A DNA stretch of 64,000 nucleotides from contig JAOPHQ010004282.1 of the NCBI GenBank assembly GCA_030340625.1, forward strand, positions 62,001-126,000, written 5' to 3'. Under the pieces are notes generated by a model, which worked only from the letters and a program-made list of their open reading frames with translations, did no database searches and had not been told where the DNA came from. A program made the position numbers and the translations under genes. Source of the DNA: Merluccius polli (taxonomy: Eukaryota; Chordata; Actinopteri; Gadiformes; Merlucciidae). Position 1 is the first letter of the stretch, and every line of letters starts with the position of its first letter. Below are positions 19,277-30,654 of this stretch, piece after piece.

Positions 19277-20340
19277 AATGGATAATGCCCGACGAGGTGT
19301 CCATTATCAGAAGTTAATGGACGACGCGGAGGCGTGATCGCGTCGGACGGTTGCTTCCGTGAAGTCCATTAACTTCTGATAATGGACACCTCGAAGGGCA
19401 TTATCCCGCTTATACCATGGTCACTTGCCAAAGAAAATAAATTAAGACCATTAATTAATATTTGCATGCGTTTTACAATCAAAATATAAAGTTGTTCACA
19501 AGCCATAATTTGGCTTCCCTAGTAACGCCTGAGGGTCTGACTAATACCTGGAACAATCATTACCCTCCCGTAAGGTTCTTATGCAACGGAAACGTTGTTC
19601 ACTCCTCCAGTAAATAGAACGGACCTTAGATACGACTCGGCAACGGGAGGGATTCTAGTCCGCTCAGCTATGAGCCAGAGAGCTGACGTAATGCATTGTA
19701 CATCGGGAATCGCGACGGCCTACTTTCAACATAAAGTGTACATATTTATAATTTGAAATATGTCCCAGCCTTTACACCACAGATACTATAGGGTCTATAG
19801 CATATAACCGTGTTTTCTGATTACAGTTTAATGCATTTTTCACAATTTACCAGCTGTCGTTTTGACGACTAATCACCGCGCCATTCGTTTCAATGGGAAT
19901 CGCGACGGTCTATACTTTCAATAAAGTGTACATATTTATAATTTGAAATGTGTCCCAGCCTTTATACCACAGATACTATAGGGTCTATAGCATATAACCG
20001 CATTTTCTGATTACAGTTTAATGCATTTTTCACAATTTACCAGCTCTCGTTTTGAAGGCTGAACAGACAATTTGACTGGAAGTACTTAGTAGGAGTCCAT
20101 ATAGCCAGAGCTAGCTCTGCATATAGCAGGGATTAATGGCCAACCTACAGCAGCCAATCAGAATCGAGTATTCCCTCTCCGTTGCCATGGTTACCATCTA
20201 GCGTTTGAGCCAGCGCAGTAATCTAACTGTAATCAGGCAATTTGACCCGAACGTCTTTCCTAGGTGTACATTATCACTTTTTAACCTACACCTGCCAGCC
20301 AATCAGAATCGAGTATTCACGCCGACCATGGTATAAATTA
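19277..20340. mobile_element. Hairpin-ended element, copy 1 (about 1.06 kb)
   Basis: The left end is a near-perfect hairpin of about 43-bp arms (19277-19410) starting GGATAATGCCC and ending GGGCATTATCC. It is followed by a body that starts TTATACCATGGTC and ends GACCATGGTATAA. The body carries two tandem copies of a 180- to 190-base unit (19709-19895 and 19896-20065). The same architecture recurs at 53102-54165 and, inverted and diverged, at 52489-53040. There is no coding capacity, and I do not know the family. Confidence 0.7.
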
Positions 20341-21100
20341 CAGTAATATACAGTAAATATACTCAATACTTCAATAACTGTCAGCAAGTGCATTTTGATG
20401 TACAGATGTGCAAATGCTAATAGAACTACAAATGCACCACTATGTCCTCTTGTCAAGGCCACTCACTCACATATGATGTTATGAAAACAAAACACATCAA
20501 CATCAGTATAATCTGGCAAAATGGACCCACTACATAGGGAGGGATTTTTCACAAAAAATAAATAAGCAACCACTTTCAAAGCATCCAATATTTATTTAAC
20601 AACACATATTCCCAACACAAATGTATTGAACTGATAGAGCCATCGCAGAGGAAGTCCACAGACGAGACCCAAACAAAAATCCACAATCTCCTAGAATCAA
20701 GTAGCATTTGGGTCCTCAGCTCATTTTAAATCACGGTCACCTCAGAATTCAACAGGACAATCAAGTTATAGTGCAATATAAACATTTTGAAATCTGTTTT
20801 CTGTCAATAACAATAAACAATTTACAGCATTTTCATGGAGCCACCACAAGGAAAAAATAAATAAAATGCAGTATCATCTGCTCCTAAGCTCATTTTAACT
20901 TGTTTTAAAACAGAAAACAACCTGTCACATCACAATTCCTACAAGACAGGCAAGGGTTAAACATTTTAGTGCAAGATAAACATTTGGAAATCTGTCAATT
21001 TCTCCCAATTAGACAAGACAAAAAGAAATGCTACATAATCTGGCAAAATACACAATTTGAATCCTAAATAATGGGGAAGTACATGTTTAAATTTGAAATG
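20341..21100. other. Interior of the hAT element with degenerate transposase-end repeats
   Basis: Segments around 20710 and 20870 repeat the sequence CCTCAGCTCATTTT or CTAAGCTCATTTTAACTTG, followed by a run ending TAAACATTTTG, as also seen at 21250. These look like duplicated remnants of the transposase C-terminal coding region. No open frame is supported. Confidence 0.4.
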
Positions 21101-21102
21101 CT

Positions 21103-21330
21103 TTATTTCATTTGGCAAACACATCTTACACTGGTATTTTTCTGGACTTTGAATGTGCAAACTGATTGATGTACAATATCTTCAAAATCTAGGACACTAA
21201 CAAGTTCATGTTCGATGGCCAAGAGAGAAAGTGCAGAGAGCCGTGTCTGTGAGATTTTGGTCCTCAGCTCATTTTTAACTTGTTTCAAAACAGAAAATGA
21301 ACTTCCTTCGCAGTTAGACACAGGCAAGGT
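21103..21330 (-). pseudogene. hAT transposase C-terminal dimerisation region, remnant
   Basis: The minus-strand frame reads PVSNCEGSSFSVLKQVKNEL, then SQTRLSALSLLAIEHEL and VLDFEDIVHQ. This matches the hAT dimerisation domain pattern (CERSFSxLK...R...M...RLxxLxLLxIE). The catalytic core upstream is not recognisable. The fragment lies inside the element bounded by hAT termini and the duplication ACCTGCTG, which supports the family call. Confidence 0.8.
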
Positions 21331-22049
21331 TAAAAGTGCTTAGTGCAACATAAACATTTGGTGATTGATGTCAAAATAGAACAAACAAATAAAAGGTTAC
21401 TTGGCCTTTCCGAAGTTGACTTGCAGTTGATTTGGTCGTTTTTCCTAGATTTTTGTGCTTCTACCATGAGTTGGTAGGCTATATAGTAAATGTTTACTTT
21501 TGTGTCTGGTTTAATTGTGTTTAGTGTTGTTTATTGTTGTTATGTCCTAATGTGTTGTGTTGTAGCCTATAGACAAAGTCAGTTATAAACGACAACGATT
21601 TGTGGCCGTGTTCGATCGGGAGGGTGTTTTTATTTTGAAAATTGCCCGGATGCTCTATGGCTTTTACTATTTCACTTCCTGCCCGGTCGATCTGCTCTGT
21701 TGAAATTGACACGGTTCAGCAGCGGCTCGCGTCAAAAATAGAACACTATGGAATGATAGCGCTGCGGCGCGGCGTGCCGCTCCTGGGACGCTGCTGAGAC
21801 GTTTCGCGGCGTGCCCGGTGGAAATGCTTTCATTGATTAGAGTGGCAGCGATCAGCAGCGGTGACCGCGGCGCAGCCGTTACGCGGCGCTTACGTCCCCA
21901 GTGGAAATGGTGCAGCGCAACGGCTCCGGCGGACAGTTTAACAACCAGATATGTTGCTTGTGCCCTCACTGCCCTGGGCCCTTTAGATGTCGTGGGCCCC
22001 TGGGCAATTGCCCAGTTGCCCATATGGTTAATCCGGCCTTGACCTGCTG

Positions 22050-22430
22050 TCCTAATGAATCGACCGACTGCTTCAGGGATTCTGTTGACTGTTGTATCAG
22101 AATAGCCATATCAGCTTTGAAGCTATCACGCTGTTTGTTGAGTCAAGCCTCAAGGTCGATCCTGGTGACTGGGTCGCAGTGGCCCTCGCTGTCGGCTCCA
22201 CTGCCCCCCGGGTCTGAGCACTCTGAATCGGCGGCGGCCATAATAGCTAGCTTAGCCGAGATGCTTGCTGCTCGAGTTGTTGTTTAGGCTTTAGGTTGCT
22301 CATTACGTTGCAGTATCCTGTCTCGCATACAAATTCAGTAATATGCGAGTCAGCCCTAAGAAAGGTACTGTTAATTTGGTAGATTTAAAGAGTAAGTGAA
22401 AAGTTTGGTCGGAGCTCCCCCACTCGTACG
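22050..22430 (-). pseudogene. L1 ORF1 N-terminus and 5' leader
   Basis: From the ATG near 22301 the minus strand reads a short N-terminus rich in glutamine and arginine, then GHCDPVTRIDLEA and SFKADMAILIQQSTESLKQS, the heptad-rich start of the ORF1 coiled coil. One stop interrupts it. Sequence from 22302 to about 22430 is the 5' untranslated leader. It meets the plus-strand L1 segment head to head. Confidence 0.62.
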
Positions 22431-23576
22431 CCTGCACTCTACCTCATCAAACTGGAAGTCTCTTCAGTCAACCCTCCCCTGAACTAGACAAGGAGAGACA
22501 AAACCTTCAAATGAACTACAACTTACTGTCAACACAACAAACTGAAAAATTACTCTTACAATCACGTGGATTTCTTTATGAGCATGGTGAGAAGGCAGGA
22601 TGTTATCTGTCACGCCAAATTAAAAGCCAATCAGTATCTCAGCAAATCAAACAGATCAGAACCCCCTCAGGTGAACTTACAGTAATGCCATCTGTCATAA
22701 ACGAAACCTTTAAAACATTTTACTCTGAACTATATACCTCACAATCACCAACCGACAAAACAAACATGATGTGTTTCCTGGATAACCTGGAATTTCCACC
22801 CATATCTTCTATTCAGAAGAGCGAAATAGACCGACCTTTAGGAATTTGTGAAATCGCAGATTCAATTAAACTAATGCAAAGCGGCAAGGCCCCTGGGCCA
22901 GATGGCTATCCTATAGAGTTTTTTTTTTAAATTGCTGATAAATTGTTGTTCAATGACTCTCTGGATCGGGGAGCCCTGCCGCAAACTCTTACCGAGGCGT
23001 CAATAACCTTAATACTAAAACCGGGTAAAGAAGATTCTGAGTGTAGCTCTTATCGTCCCATTTCTCTTCTAAATGCTGATTATAAGATCCTAGCTAAAGC
23101 ACTGGCCTTACGACTTGAATCGATTATGCCAAACATCATCTCACTTGACCAAACTGGGTTTATGAAAAACAGACACTCTTTCTCCAACATTCGCCACGTT
23201 CTCGACATGCTTTTTTCTCCAGCGTCCGATGAGACACCAGGGGCCTCATGTGCGAAGGTTGCGTACGCACAAAAACGTGGCGTACGCAAAAAAAAAAAGG
23301 CGTTCCGCGCTCACGTTCAGATGTATGAAACGTGAAATGAACGTGGAAATGTGCGGTGCCTCACGTCAACTTCATGGCTGGCGTACACACGTTTCTACAG
23401 CTATTGTTCCTTTGGCGACACTTAGAGGTGACGCTGGGAAACTGTTAATAATGTCAAAAACAATTAGTCATCAGAGTGATGTGCACGTCAGAGACACACT
23501 TATGAACAATTAACACACCCACCGTGTTTGCAATTATAAGGGTGGATATAAAAGCATGCGCAATGTGATGAAGAAA

Positions 23577-23760
23577 ATGGTATTACCGATGGCAGTGTTA
23601 GTGTTGTTAGAGGACCTTGCAAATGGTGCAATCCGACATGAGCGAGTATTTAGGGAATGCGAGGATTTACATGCAAACGATGACTTTGATGATGAATGAT
23701 GAATGATGGCTCATAAGCCGATTTCGAATGTGCGACAAAGTATGCGGGAGTTATAAGCGT
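23577..23760 (+). pseudogene. Harbinger transposase N-terminal remnant
   Basis: From the ATG at 23577 the frame reads LEDLANGAIRHERVFRECED and DDFDDE, then stops. A short duplication of GATGAAT-type sequence causes a shift, after which WLISRFRMCDK follows. Both blocks are hallmarks of Harbinger transposase N-termini. The catalytic part is absent. Confidence 0.7.
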
Positions 23761-23799
23761 TATGGAATTTGCTCAAAAACAGCGCCACCTAGTGGTCTT

Positions 23800-24094
23800 C
23801 CAAGTGTGCGGCATGAAAGTGACGCATAGAATATATTCCTCCGCTTCACCTCCACCTTCAGATCCGACCACTTCTTCCCCTGTGTGTGTGTGCGCTGCTC
23901 GGACCCCACGGGTCACACACACGCTCCCACTCATCTCCTTCCTCTTCATATGGATCCCTGCTGACAGGGACAGAGAGAATCTCCCTCCGCGGCGCCACGT
24001 CATTCACCACAATCTCCAACTCGGACTCTGTGAAATGTCTTTGCGTTCCTTTGTTCATGCTTGTGTTACACCCAGAGAGTGCAAGCTGACTCAA
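23800..24094 (-). pseudogene. Harbinger Myb/SANT-like protein remnant
   Basis: The minus strand reads RHFTESELEIVVNDVAPRRE and, after a frameshift in a CA/GT run near 23890, KWSDLKVEVKRRN. This spacing of helices and tryptophan fits the Myb/SANT-like DNA-binding protein that Harbinger elements encode beside the transposase. The two genes are divergent here. Confidence 0.6.
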
Positions 24095-26681
24095 GGGTTG
24101 GCATATTTTAGAAAAGATGTTATTCTGAAAGAATCAATTAAACAAAAAGACAAGTGAGTCGGCCGGTCTTCAGTGGCTTTACTGGTCCCGGTTAACTGCC
24201 GACTGAAGAACGCAGCGCAGCCCACCGTTTATATAGCCGCGGGTGGTCTGGTGCCTTTAATACTTAATAATAATAATAATGCTTAAAATTGAATGGGGGA
24301 TGTCTGTAAAAATGCCAAATAAAGTCCATACATATAAAATAACACATTTAAGTAAGTGGCAATAATATATAAATATCCTCTGTGCCACACTTGCTTGTTT
24401 TATCTGATCGGATAGAGGTGAATCTCAGGTCCAGGGTCTATTTACATAGATTTGCATATTTAAATGGGGGCGTGGACAGGGAGGAGTTTGCCACATCTGC
24501 ACGTGTGCTCAGTTCCACGTTGATCGGGATGTACAAAAGAAACGCGCTCGGATCCATGCGTACGCACACTTTGATACATCTGAGTTTATTTGTGCGTACG
24601 ACATTTTCGGGGTTTTGGCGTACGCCAAAATCCACGCAAAAATCCACGCAAGTCTTCGTACATGAGGCCCCAGAAGTGGTGGTCTCCTTGGATCCAGAGA
24701 AGGCTTTTGATAGGGTGGAGTGGAGTTATCTGTTGGAGGTCTTAAAGAAGTTCTGCATTGGGCCTAAGTACATATCTTGGATTGCACTTTTATACTCTTC
24801 CCCTAAAGCATGGGTTAGTACTAATGGGATGAAATCCCAATTTTTCACACTTAGCAGAGGAACCCGCCAAGGATGCCCTTTGAGCCCGTTGCTGTTCACC
24901 GTGGCGATCGAACTCTTATCTATTGCACTTAAATCGGCCAGTTTTAGTAAAGGAATCCACAGATGCGGTTTGGAACATACACTTTCTTTATATGCGGATG
25001 ATTTATCATTGTTTATTTCTGATCCAATAACTACCATCCCTAAGGCAATTGAATTGTTAAACAGCTTTGGAACATTCTCAGGTTATAAATTGAACTTCTC
25101 AAAGAGTGAATGCTTTCCTGTAAACAACTTAGCCCTTGGGATCCCCGATGTGTATCTCCCATTTAAAATGTCTAAAAACAGCTTTAAGTATTTAGGTGTG
25201 CATATCTGCCGTAAGTTATCAGATCTCTACAAGAACAACTTTCCGCCCCTAATTGACAAGCTTAAATCAGATCTGGAAAGGTGGAATAATTTGCATATAA
25301 CTATAGCAGGCAGGGTAAATTGCATAAAAATGAATGTGCTCCCACGTTTTCTGTATCTTTTTCAATGTTTTTCAAAGTCTTCTTACCCAACTCCTTTTTC
25401 CGTGTTATAAACAAATTAATTTAATCTTTTATATGGAAAGGCAAAACTCCCCAGATAAGGAGAGAGTTTTTACAAAGGCATAGGTCCGTAGGTGGATTGT
25501 CACTCCATAACTTAAGACTCTACTATTGGGCAGCTAACATACACAAAGTGATTCTATGGACCCAAGAGCCCGAATTAAACTGGTGTAAACTGGAAGCTAA
25601 ATGTTGTTCTACCTCACTCTTAGCTCTGCTTACATCAAAATTGCCTGTTCATCCATCCCAATTTACATGCAACCCAATTGTCATCTCCACCCTTAAAATT
25701 TGGTTCCAATTTAGATATACTTATGGACTCCAGGGATTGTCTAAACATAGCCCGATTCATAATAACCATCTCTTCCCCCCCTCCCAGCACAGATGCAGCC
25801 TTTTCTCTATGGCAGAGACTAGGCCTTGTTAAGCTAAAGGACCTCTATACTAATAATGTCTTCGCTAGCTTCAGTGATCTATGTGAAAAATGTAACCTTC
25901 CAAAATCTCACTTATTCCGATACTTCCAGATCCGTAACTTTGTTAAATCAAATAGCACCTTTTTCCCCAATATTCCACCTAATTCAGTAATAGACTCAAT
26001 TTTGGACATTCCCACAAATCAGAAAGGCCTTATCTCAAGAATGTATACTTTAATCTCCCATCTTAAAGCGACATCTCTTGATAAAATCAGAAAAGATTGG
26101 GAAGAAGAACTTGGCAGAGCTATAGATGACAGTAGCTGGGACTCTGCATTAATTCGAGTAAATAATAGTACATCTTGCTCCAGGCTAAATCTAATACAAT
26201 TTAAGGTTGTTCACCGTATTTATTTTACTAATTCCAAACTCTCCAAAATGTATCCCGACATTGCAGATACATGCAATAGATGTCACATGAGACCGGCAAA
26301 TATGACACACATGTTTTGGTTTTGTCCTCATCTGCAAGATTACTGGTCAGTTATCTTTAAACATCTTGCAGAGGCACTAAATATGAAGTTGACGCCATCT
26401 GCAGAAACGGCCATTTTTGGAGTAGTACCAGATCCTCAAATAACTAGGAATAAATATAAGGATAGTATCGCCTTTGCATCCTTGTTAGCACGTAGAAGAA
26501 TTTTGTTGGAGTGGAAGTCACCATTTGCTCCCAAAACCTCCTTGTGGCTTAAGGACTTAATGCTGTACTTAGACCTGGAGAAAATTAAGTATAATTTGAG
26601 GGGGACACCTAAAAACTTTGATTCTGTTTGGAGCTATATGATTAATTACATAGCTAAATTAAAGACACTACAGGTCAAATG

Positions 26682-27065
26682 AAATGCTCATCTCTAATAA
26701 TCAACTTGTTACCATATTTCGTTTTCCTCTCTACCGCATTTCAATCTAATCCACTTTGTTGCATGTGGTTATTTTCCGTGTATGTATGTATCTGGTTATT
26801 TGCTTATGATAAGAAGGAAAGATGTGTATTGACTACTGTTTATTTACTTTTATTGATCCGTAACAAGATTATGTAGGACCGGAGTGGGGGGGGGGGTAAG
26901 GGGTTGTTGTTGTTTTTGTTTTTGGAAAGGGAAAAAAAAACACAAAAAAAATGTTTTTATGAAATCAGCATGAACAAGTAGTTATCAGAGAACAACTGAA
27001 CGTGGTCATGCTCAAATGTGTTTCAGTTCTTGTAATGTTATTTAAATAAAGTAATATAAACAAAA
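26682..27065 (+). other. L1 3' untranslated region
   Basis: It follows the ORF2 stop at 26681. It contains a G run (26886-26896) and A-rich blocks, and ends after AATAAA (27045-27050) with a short A-rich tail. Confidence 0.65.
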
Positions 27066-28290
27066 AGGTTGCATGAGCCATTACATTGTAATTCAGCTAG
27101 GGACCTTATTGCAGCCAGGAGAACAACGTCAATAATTCATTCAGTCGACCTATGAGAGTGTCATAAGAAGGCCTTAAGGGTTGGCTACAGGTGGGGATGT
27201 GGGGAGAGAAGCAATGGGTTTGTGGTAGCCAGGGTGGTTTGCTCAATGAAGTATAGCTAATGATCTAATGTTAACATTTAGAAACAAATCCAGGCTTTTG
27301 ACGGATGTAATTATCCAACTTCCAGTTTGAAAAGGTCATATTGACAGGCGCATTGGTATCGCAGAACGCTAAAGTCTGCACATATATTGTATGTAAACCT
27401 GACTTTTCTATATCGACAAATACATTGTATTTAGTAAATGATATATCTAAAAATATTATTTGATTAATTATTATTATTAACACACTTGTTTCATTTTTTA
27501 ATATCCAAGTAACTAAAGATGGCTGACAAAAAAGGGTCATCAAAGAGTATCTTTGTTGAGACAATGTTGACTTGCCAGCTTTGCTTCATCATCACTTTAT
27601 AATAACCGTTACAAATAACAATAATGTTAATGACTTTCTTGCTTGGTTGAAACCTTTTGCCTCCCTAGAGCAGAGAGTGAGAGAAACAACACTTAAAGGT
27701 GCGGTAAGAAGGTATTTTCAGAATAAAACTCAAGGGTACTTAAAATAAGAATACATTTGCAAATGGAGACCACTCTAGTTCAACTACTGTTGTAATATTG
27801 TAAGTTTAAATATTGAACATTATATAACAAATACAAGTGAGGCTGGTTTTGCCAGATATTAATATCAGCAGTGTTCTGTTCTTGAAAATAAACACATCCA
27901 AGTAAGTGTGGAAAGCAGACCAGTAAGAGGTTTGATAGGATCATATGGGTGGGGGCTGGGCGGGAAGGGGGGTTTATTGTGATGTTCTTAGTGGGAAGTA
28001 AAGAGCGAACTTAGAGAGCTGGTTGTGGATGATGGCAAGGCACTTGTCTAAGAAAGAGTGTAAAAACAAATGAGTTTTCCATCTGTTGAGATTTAGTTAG
28101 AGATTTAGTTCTGTTCATATGATTTCAAACCATTGTCTGTCTGATTTTAGTCGAGGTGAGACCAAATCCTTTTTAATTAAATGTTTCTATTGTATATAGA
28201 TCGGCCCGGTTGCTGACAGAATGTACTCATGCTGTCAGATCAGCTTTTAACATCCAGTGTTGTCCAGAGTGTCTAACTGAGAAAAATGAC
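27066..28290. other. No gene recognised
   Basis: AT-rich DNA without a supported frame. A 97-codon minus-strand frame at 27271-27564 has no recognisable motif. ACTTAAAGGTGCGGTA at 27691 resembles the end of the TTAA-flanked element at 28295 and may be a lone terminus. Confidence 0.4.
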
Positions 28291-28294
28291 TTAA

Positions 28295-29194
28295 AGGTGC
28301 GCTATGCAACTCGGTTATTCCTCCGCTGTTTCTGGGTTTTCGCCGGAATTGGGCTCGCATTTCTCACTATAGAGCTCCCCCTGCAGCTTCGGAATAGGCC
28401 TACAACACTGTCGTAAAAACTCATTGACAACGCCCCCACCCCCCACTTCGATAAATAAATAGTAATACACAACGAGAACCTGGATTCGGACCGCAAACAA
28501 ACATGTGTGGTAGCAAGTCACTGCTAGGATAAACCCTCACTAGCTAGCAAGCTAGCCATGAAGCAACCAAGCTAAACACATACAGGGCTCACAATAAAAC
28601 GGTCGAGCAAAACACATTGTTCAACAGACTCTCAAACCACATTACAAAAACGAAGTTCACCCAAGGGTAGGCTACTTACAATTTCAGCAGCAAGACAGCC
28701 AAGTCGGCGTCCGTTTTGCATTCTTCCGAGTCTCTCAGTTGACGCCATTCCGCATAAGCTCGCCCTATGTTCACTCGTGTCTGGTTTCTTTGTTTATCAT
28801 AATCCTTTCTCTTATTCTTCGATTCCTCCGACCTTCCCCTCTTGGGTCTTGATGGATCCATAGTGGATTTGTCGATTGATCCAGAATTGCCTTGCAACTG
28901 ACTCTTTATATTCAGCCGGACCCATGTTTGGCACCCCCGCCCAGGTCTACCGTAAAGCAGTGAAACTACAATCTGACTACATTTTCGAGGCGCGATTGGA
29001 TACTTCCGCTGCGTCACATCCGTAAGTGGCCGGGACGGCCACATGAAGTTGCATGTTCTGTTTTTCCGCGGGGACCCAACAGGTGGAGATGAAACACCCA
29101 CCAAACAACCCAGAAAGTGTTGTAGAACGATCAGAACGACTCTCAACCTGCATGGTTAAGGTTATTTTTGATAAACGAGTTGCATAGTGCTTCT
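28295..29194 (-). mobile_element. Kolobok-like element with TTAA duplication (900 bp)
   Basis: Inverted ends read AGGTGCGCTATGCAACTCG on the left and, as reverse complement on the right, AGAAGCACTATGCAACTCG. TTAA flanks both sides (28291-28294 and 29195-29198). TTAA duplication is used by Kolobok and piggyBac elements; the ends look Kolobok-like to me. It carries a short conserved-looking frame at 28676-28861. Confidence 0.75.
28676..28861 (-). CDS. Short basic protein in a TTAA element, function unknown
   Basis: From the ATG at 28861 the frame reads a basic stretch RPKRGRSEESKNKRKDYDKQ, then TRVNIGRAYAEWRQLRDSEE and TDADLAVLLL. I recall similar VNIG...W..LK...TDA.LA.LLL peptides as recurrent in fish genomes. 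The pattern suggests a small helical DNA-binding module. It may be an exon of a larger transposon gene. The open frame extends upstream to 29146 but only this part looks conserved. Confidence 0.45.
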   Translation of the reverse strand: MDPSRPKRGRSEESKNKRKDYDKQRNQTRVNIGRAYAEWRQLRDSEECKTDADLAVLLLKL

Positions 29195-29198
29195 TTAA

Positions 29199-30651
29199 TG
29201 TACACATTGCTCAAACATGACCTTTGACCCTTATTTGGAAGTGAAGGTGTTTTGCCATTGTATAGTGTACAGAATAATAAGGGCTCATGCCAAGGCACAA
29301 GGCTGTAACTTCCATTTGATCTCACTTTGTTTATCACATTATGATAATAATAACATCTAGACTCAAATTAGTGGTATATAATGAAACTGTCCTCTAATAT
29401 AATATGAATGAGATTAAATAAATACATTTGTACTATCTTTAAGAACCCCATTTATTGTACATTAGCAAGTTGCCAAGTTTGTGTAAGTGGTGGAGTCGGG
29501 AGATGGTATGTTCCGTGTCCACAAAAACGAGACCGGGCTTGTGTGTGCGTGTGACCGGGTGACTCCGCTGGGGAGCAGGTGATGTTTTCTCTGTGCCTTG
29601 CTCGCGTAGTAAAAAAAAGACACGAGGTGAATCAAATACTTTCTTGCTGTAATTTAATTATTTCCCACATCCGAATATTATCTGGAATCTTCGGACAGGA
29701 AAATATTAGTTTCCTTCGCTCTGCAAAGGTCAGCGAAACAAAGCCAGAGAACCGAAAGTGAAGGCTTTTTGCTTTGGCTTTGAAGTTATGGTAAACACCA
29801 CCCACAATTTATTAAAGAAAACAACACAGTAGACCCAGGATATTTATCCACATGATTAAGTATGTCTAAATTGTTCCTCATCTGAATGTGTTGCTGTTCC
29901 CCCCACCCCCAAGCAATGATTGACCAGTCAGGGGAAATGGTGATGGACTCTGATAGAGAACCGCGTGTAGAAGGATAGCGGAAAAGGAACGAGTGATGTG
30001 TTGAGTTGAATGCTCAGTGTGTGTGTGTCATCAATGGAAAGTGCCCAAAATGTGTAGTTTTTCCTTGGTGATTTTATTGGTGAAGTTTATTTATTTAGAT
30101 ATAATCGTTTTTCTTATTACCAGCAATGTTGACCGTCGTCAACAATGTATTTTCTACCTTTTTGTTGTGTTGTGAATGGCAGTACTTTCAGTTCAACAAT
30201 GCATTTGTCAATCAGATTTTTTTTCTACAGAGTCAGAGCAATTGAACAAACCCCTTTGCACGCTTAGTATCATCCTTGCCCACAAATCAGTCTCATTATT
30301 AGTGCCTAACACATATGCTTCAGGGAAAACGTGTTGTTTCCCCTGATATGCAACAGCTCATTCTCCTATATGTAGCTAACTGTAGTGTGATGTCTGCCGA
30401 GGAAGAGTTTGGTTACCTTAAGTTAACCGGAGAGTAACATTATTTCAGATGCATTAGTAATCACTGTGCCTCTGCTCTTTTATGAATAGTGCCATGCATC
30501 GGAAAGTAAAACAAGAAGCATTACCATGGTTACCTCATAGCAACAGAGATACCAGAGCTGGACTAGAGCACAGCAGAGACAGATAATGATATAATTGTGT
30601 GTGTGTGTGCGCCCCCCCCCTTTGTACCATAGATTGTAGTATGGTCATGGG
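29199..30651. other. No gene recognised
   Basis: AT-rich DNA with a GTGTGTG patch at 30590-30608 and a C run at 30612-30620. No supported coding region or element end was found. Confidence 0.4.
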
Positions 30652-30654
30652 TTA

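Larger units (their letters stand above)
19179..22041 (-). mobile_element. hAT-family element (2863 bp) inside L1 ORF1
   Basis: The termini are CAGGGCCAGATTAAC and its counterpart GTTAATCCGGCCTTG, flanked by a perfect 8-bp duplication ACCTGCTG. A hAT transposase C-terminus on the minus strand lies at 21103-21330. Most of the transposase is missing, and a second element (19277-20340) has inserted near the left end. L1 ORF1 resumes in the same orientation on both sides. Confidence 0.85.
15626..22430 (-). mobile_element. L1-type LINE, inverted 5' part (copy B), with nested insertions
   Basis: Read on the minus strand, this is the 5' portion of an L1-type LINE: leader (22430-22300), ORF1 in three pieces (22300-22050, 19170-18791, 17050-16793), inter-ORF region (16792-16081) and the start of the ORF2 endonuclease (16080-15626). 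It stops inside the endonuclease and has no reverse transcriptase. The complementary 3' part of an L1 starts head to head at about 22440 on the plus strand. Two elements have inserted in ORF1: an LTR element (17056-18785) and a hAT element (19179-22041). Confidence 0.8.
23241..24670 (+). mobile_element. PIF/Harbinger-like element (1430 bp) inside L1 ORF2
   Basis: The element starts GGGCCTCATGTGCGAAGG and ends CGTACATGAGGCCC in inverted orientation, flanked by CAG at 23238-23240 and 24671-24673. It holds remnants of both genes expected for Harbinger elements: a transposase N-terminus on the plus strand and a Myb/SANT-like protein on the minus strand. Internal deletion has removed the transposase core. 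Confidence 0.82.
22470..26681 (+). pseudogene. L1 ORF2 reverse transcriptase and C-terminal region, broken
   Basis: Linker and fingers read SGKAPGPDGYPIEFFF (stop at 22928), then ITLILKPGKEDSECSSYRPI and SLDQTGFMKNRHSF. After the Harbinger insertion at 23241-24670 the frame resumes with SLDPEKAFDRVEWSYLLEVL, RGTRQGCPLSPLLF and LSLYADDLSLFI, where YADD is the active site. Frameshifts lie near 25400 and 25700. The final part, to the stop at 26681, has the Cys/His cluster CNRCHMRPANMTHMFWFCPH found near the C-terminus of L1 ORF2. Removing the insertion and one CAG restores the frame at the junction. The copy is dead. Confidence 0.85.
22440..27065 (+). mobile_element. L1-type LINE, 3' part (copy C), with nested Harbinger element
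   Basis: The plus strand carries the 3' two thirds of an L1-type LINE, from the ORF2 linker to the 3' end (AATAAA at 27045 and a short A-rich tail). It lacks ORF1 and the endonuclease, which are exactly what the oppositely oriented copy B supplies to its left. A PIF/Harbinger-like element sits in the reverse transcriptase. Confidence 0.85.

Noticed and set aside
27271..27564. 97-codon gene on the minus strand
   Set aside because: No motif or context; probably chance.
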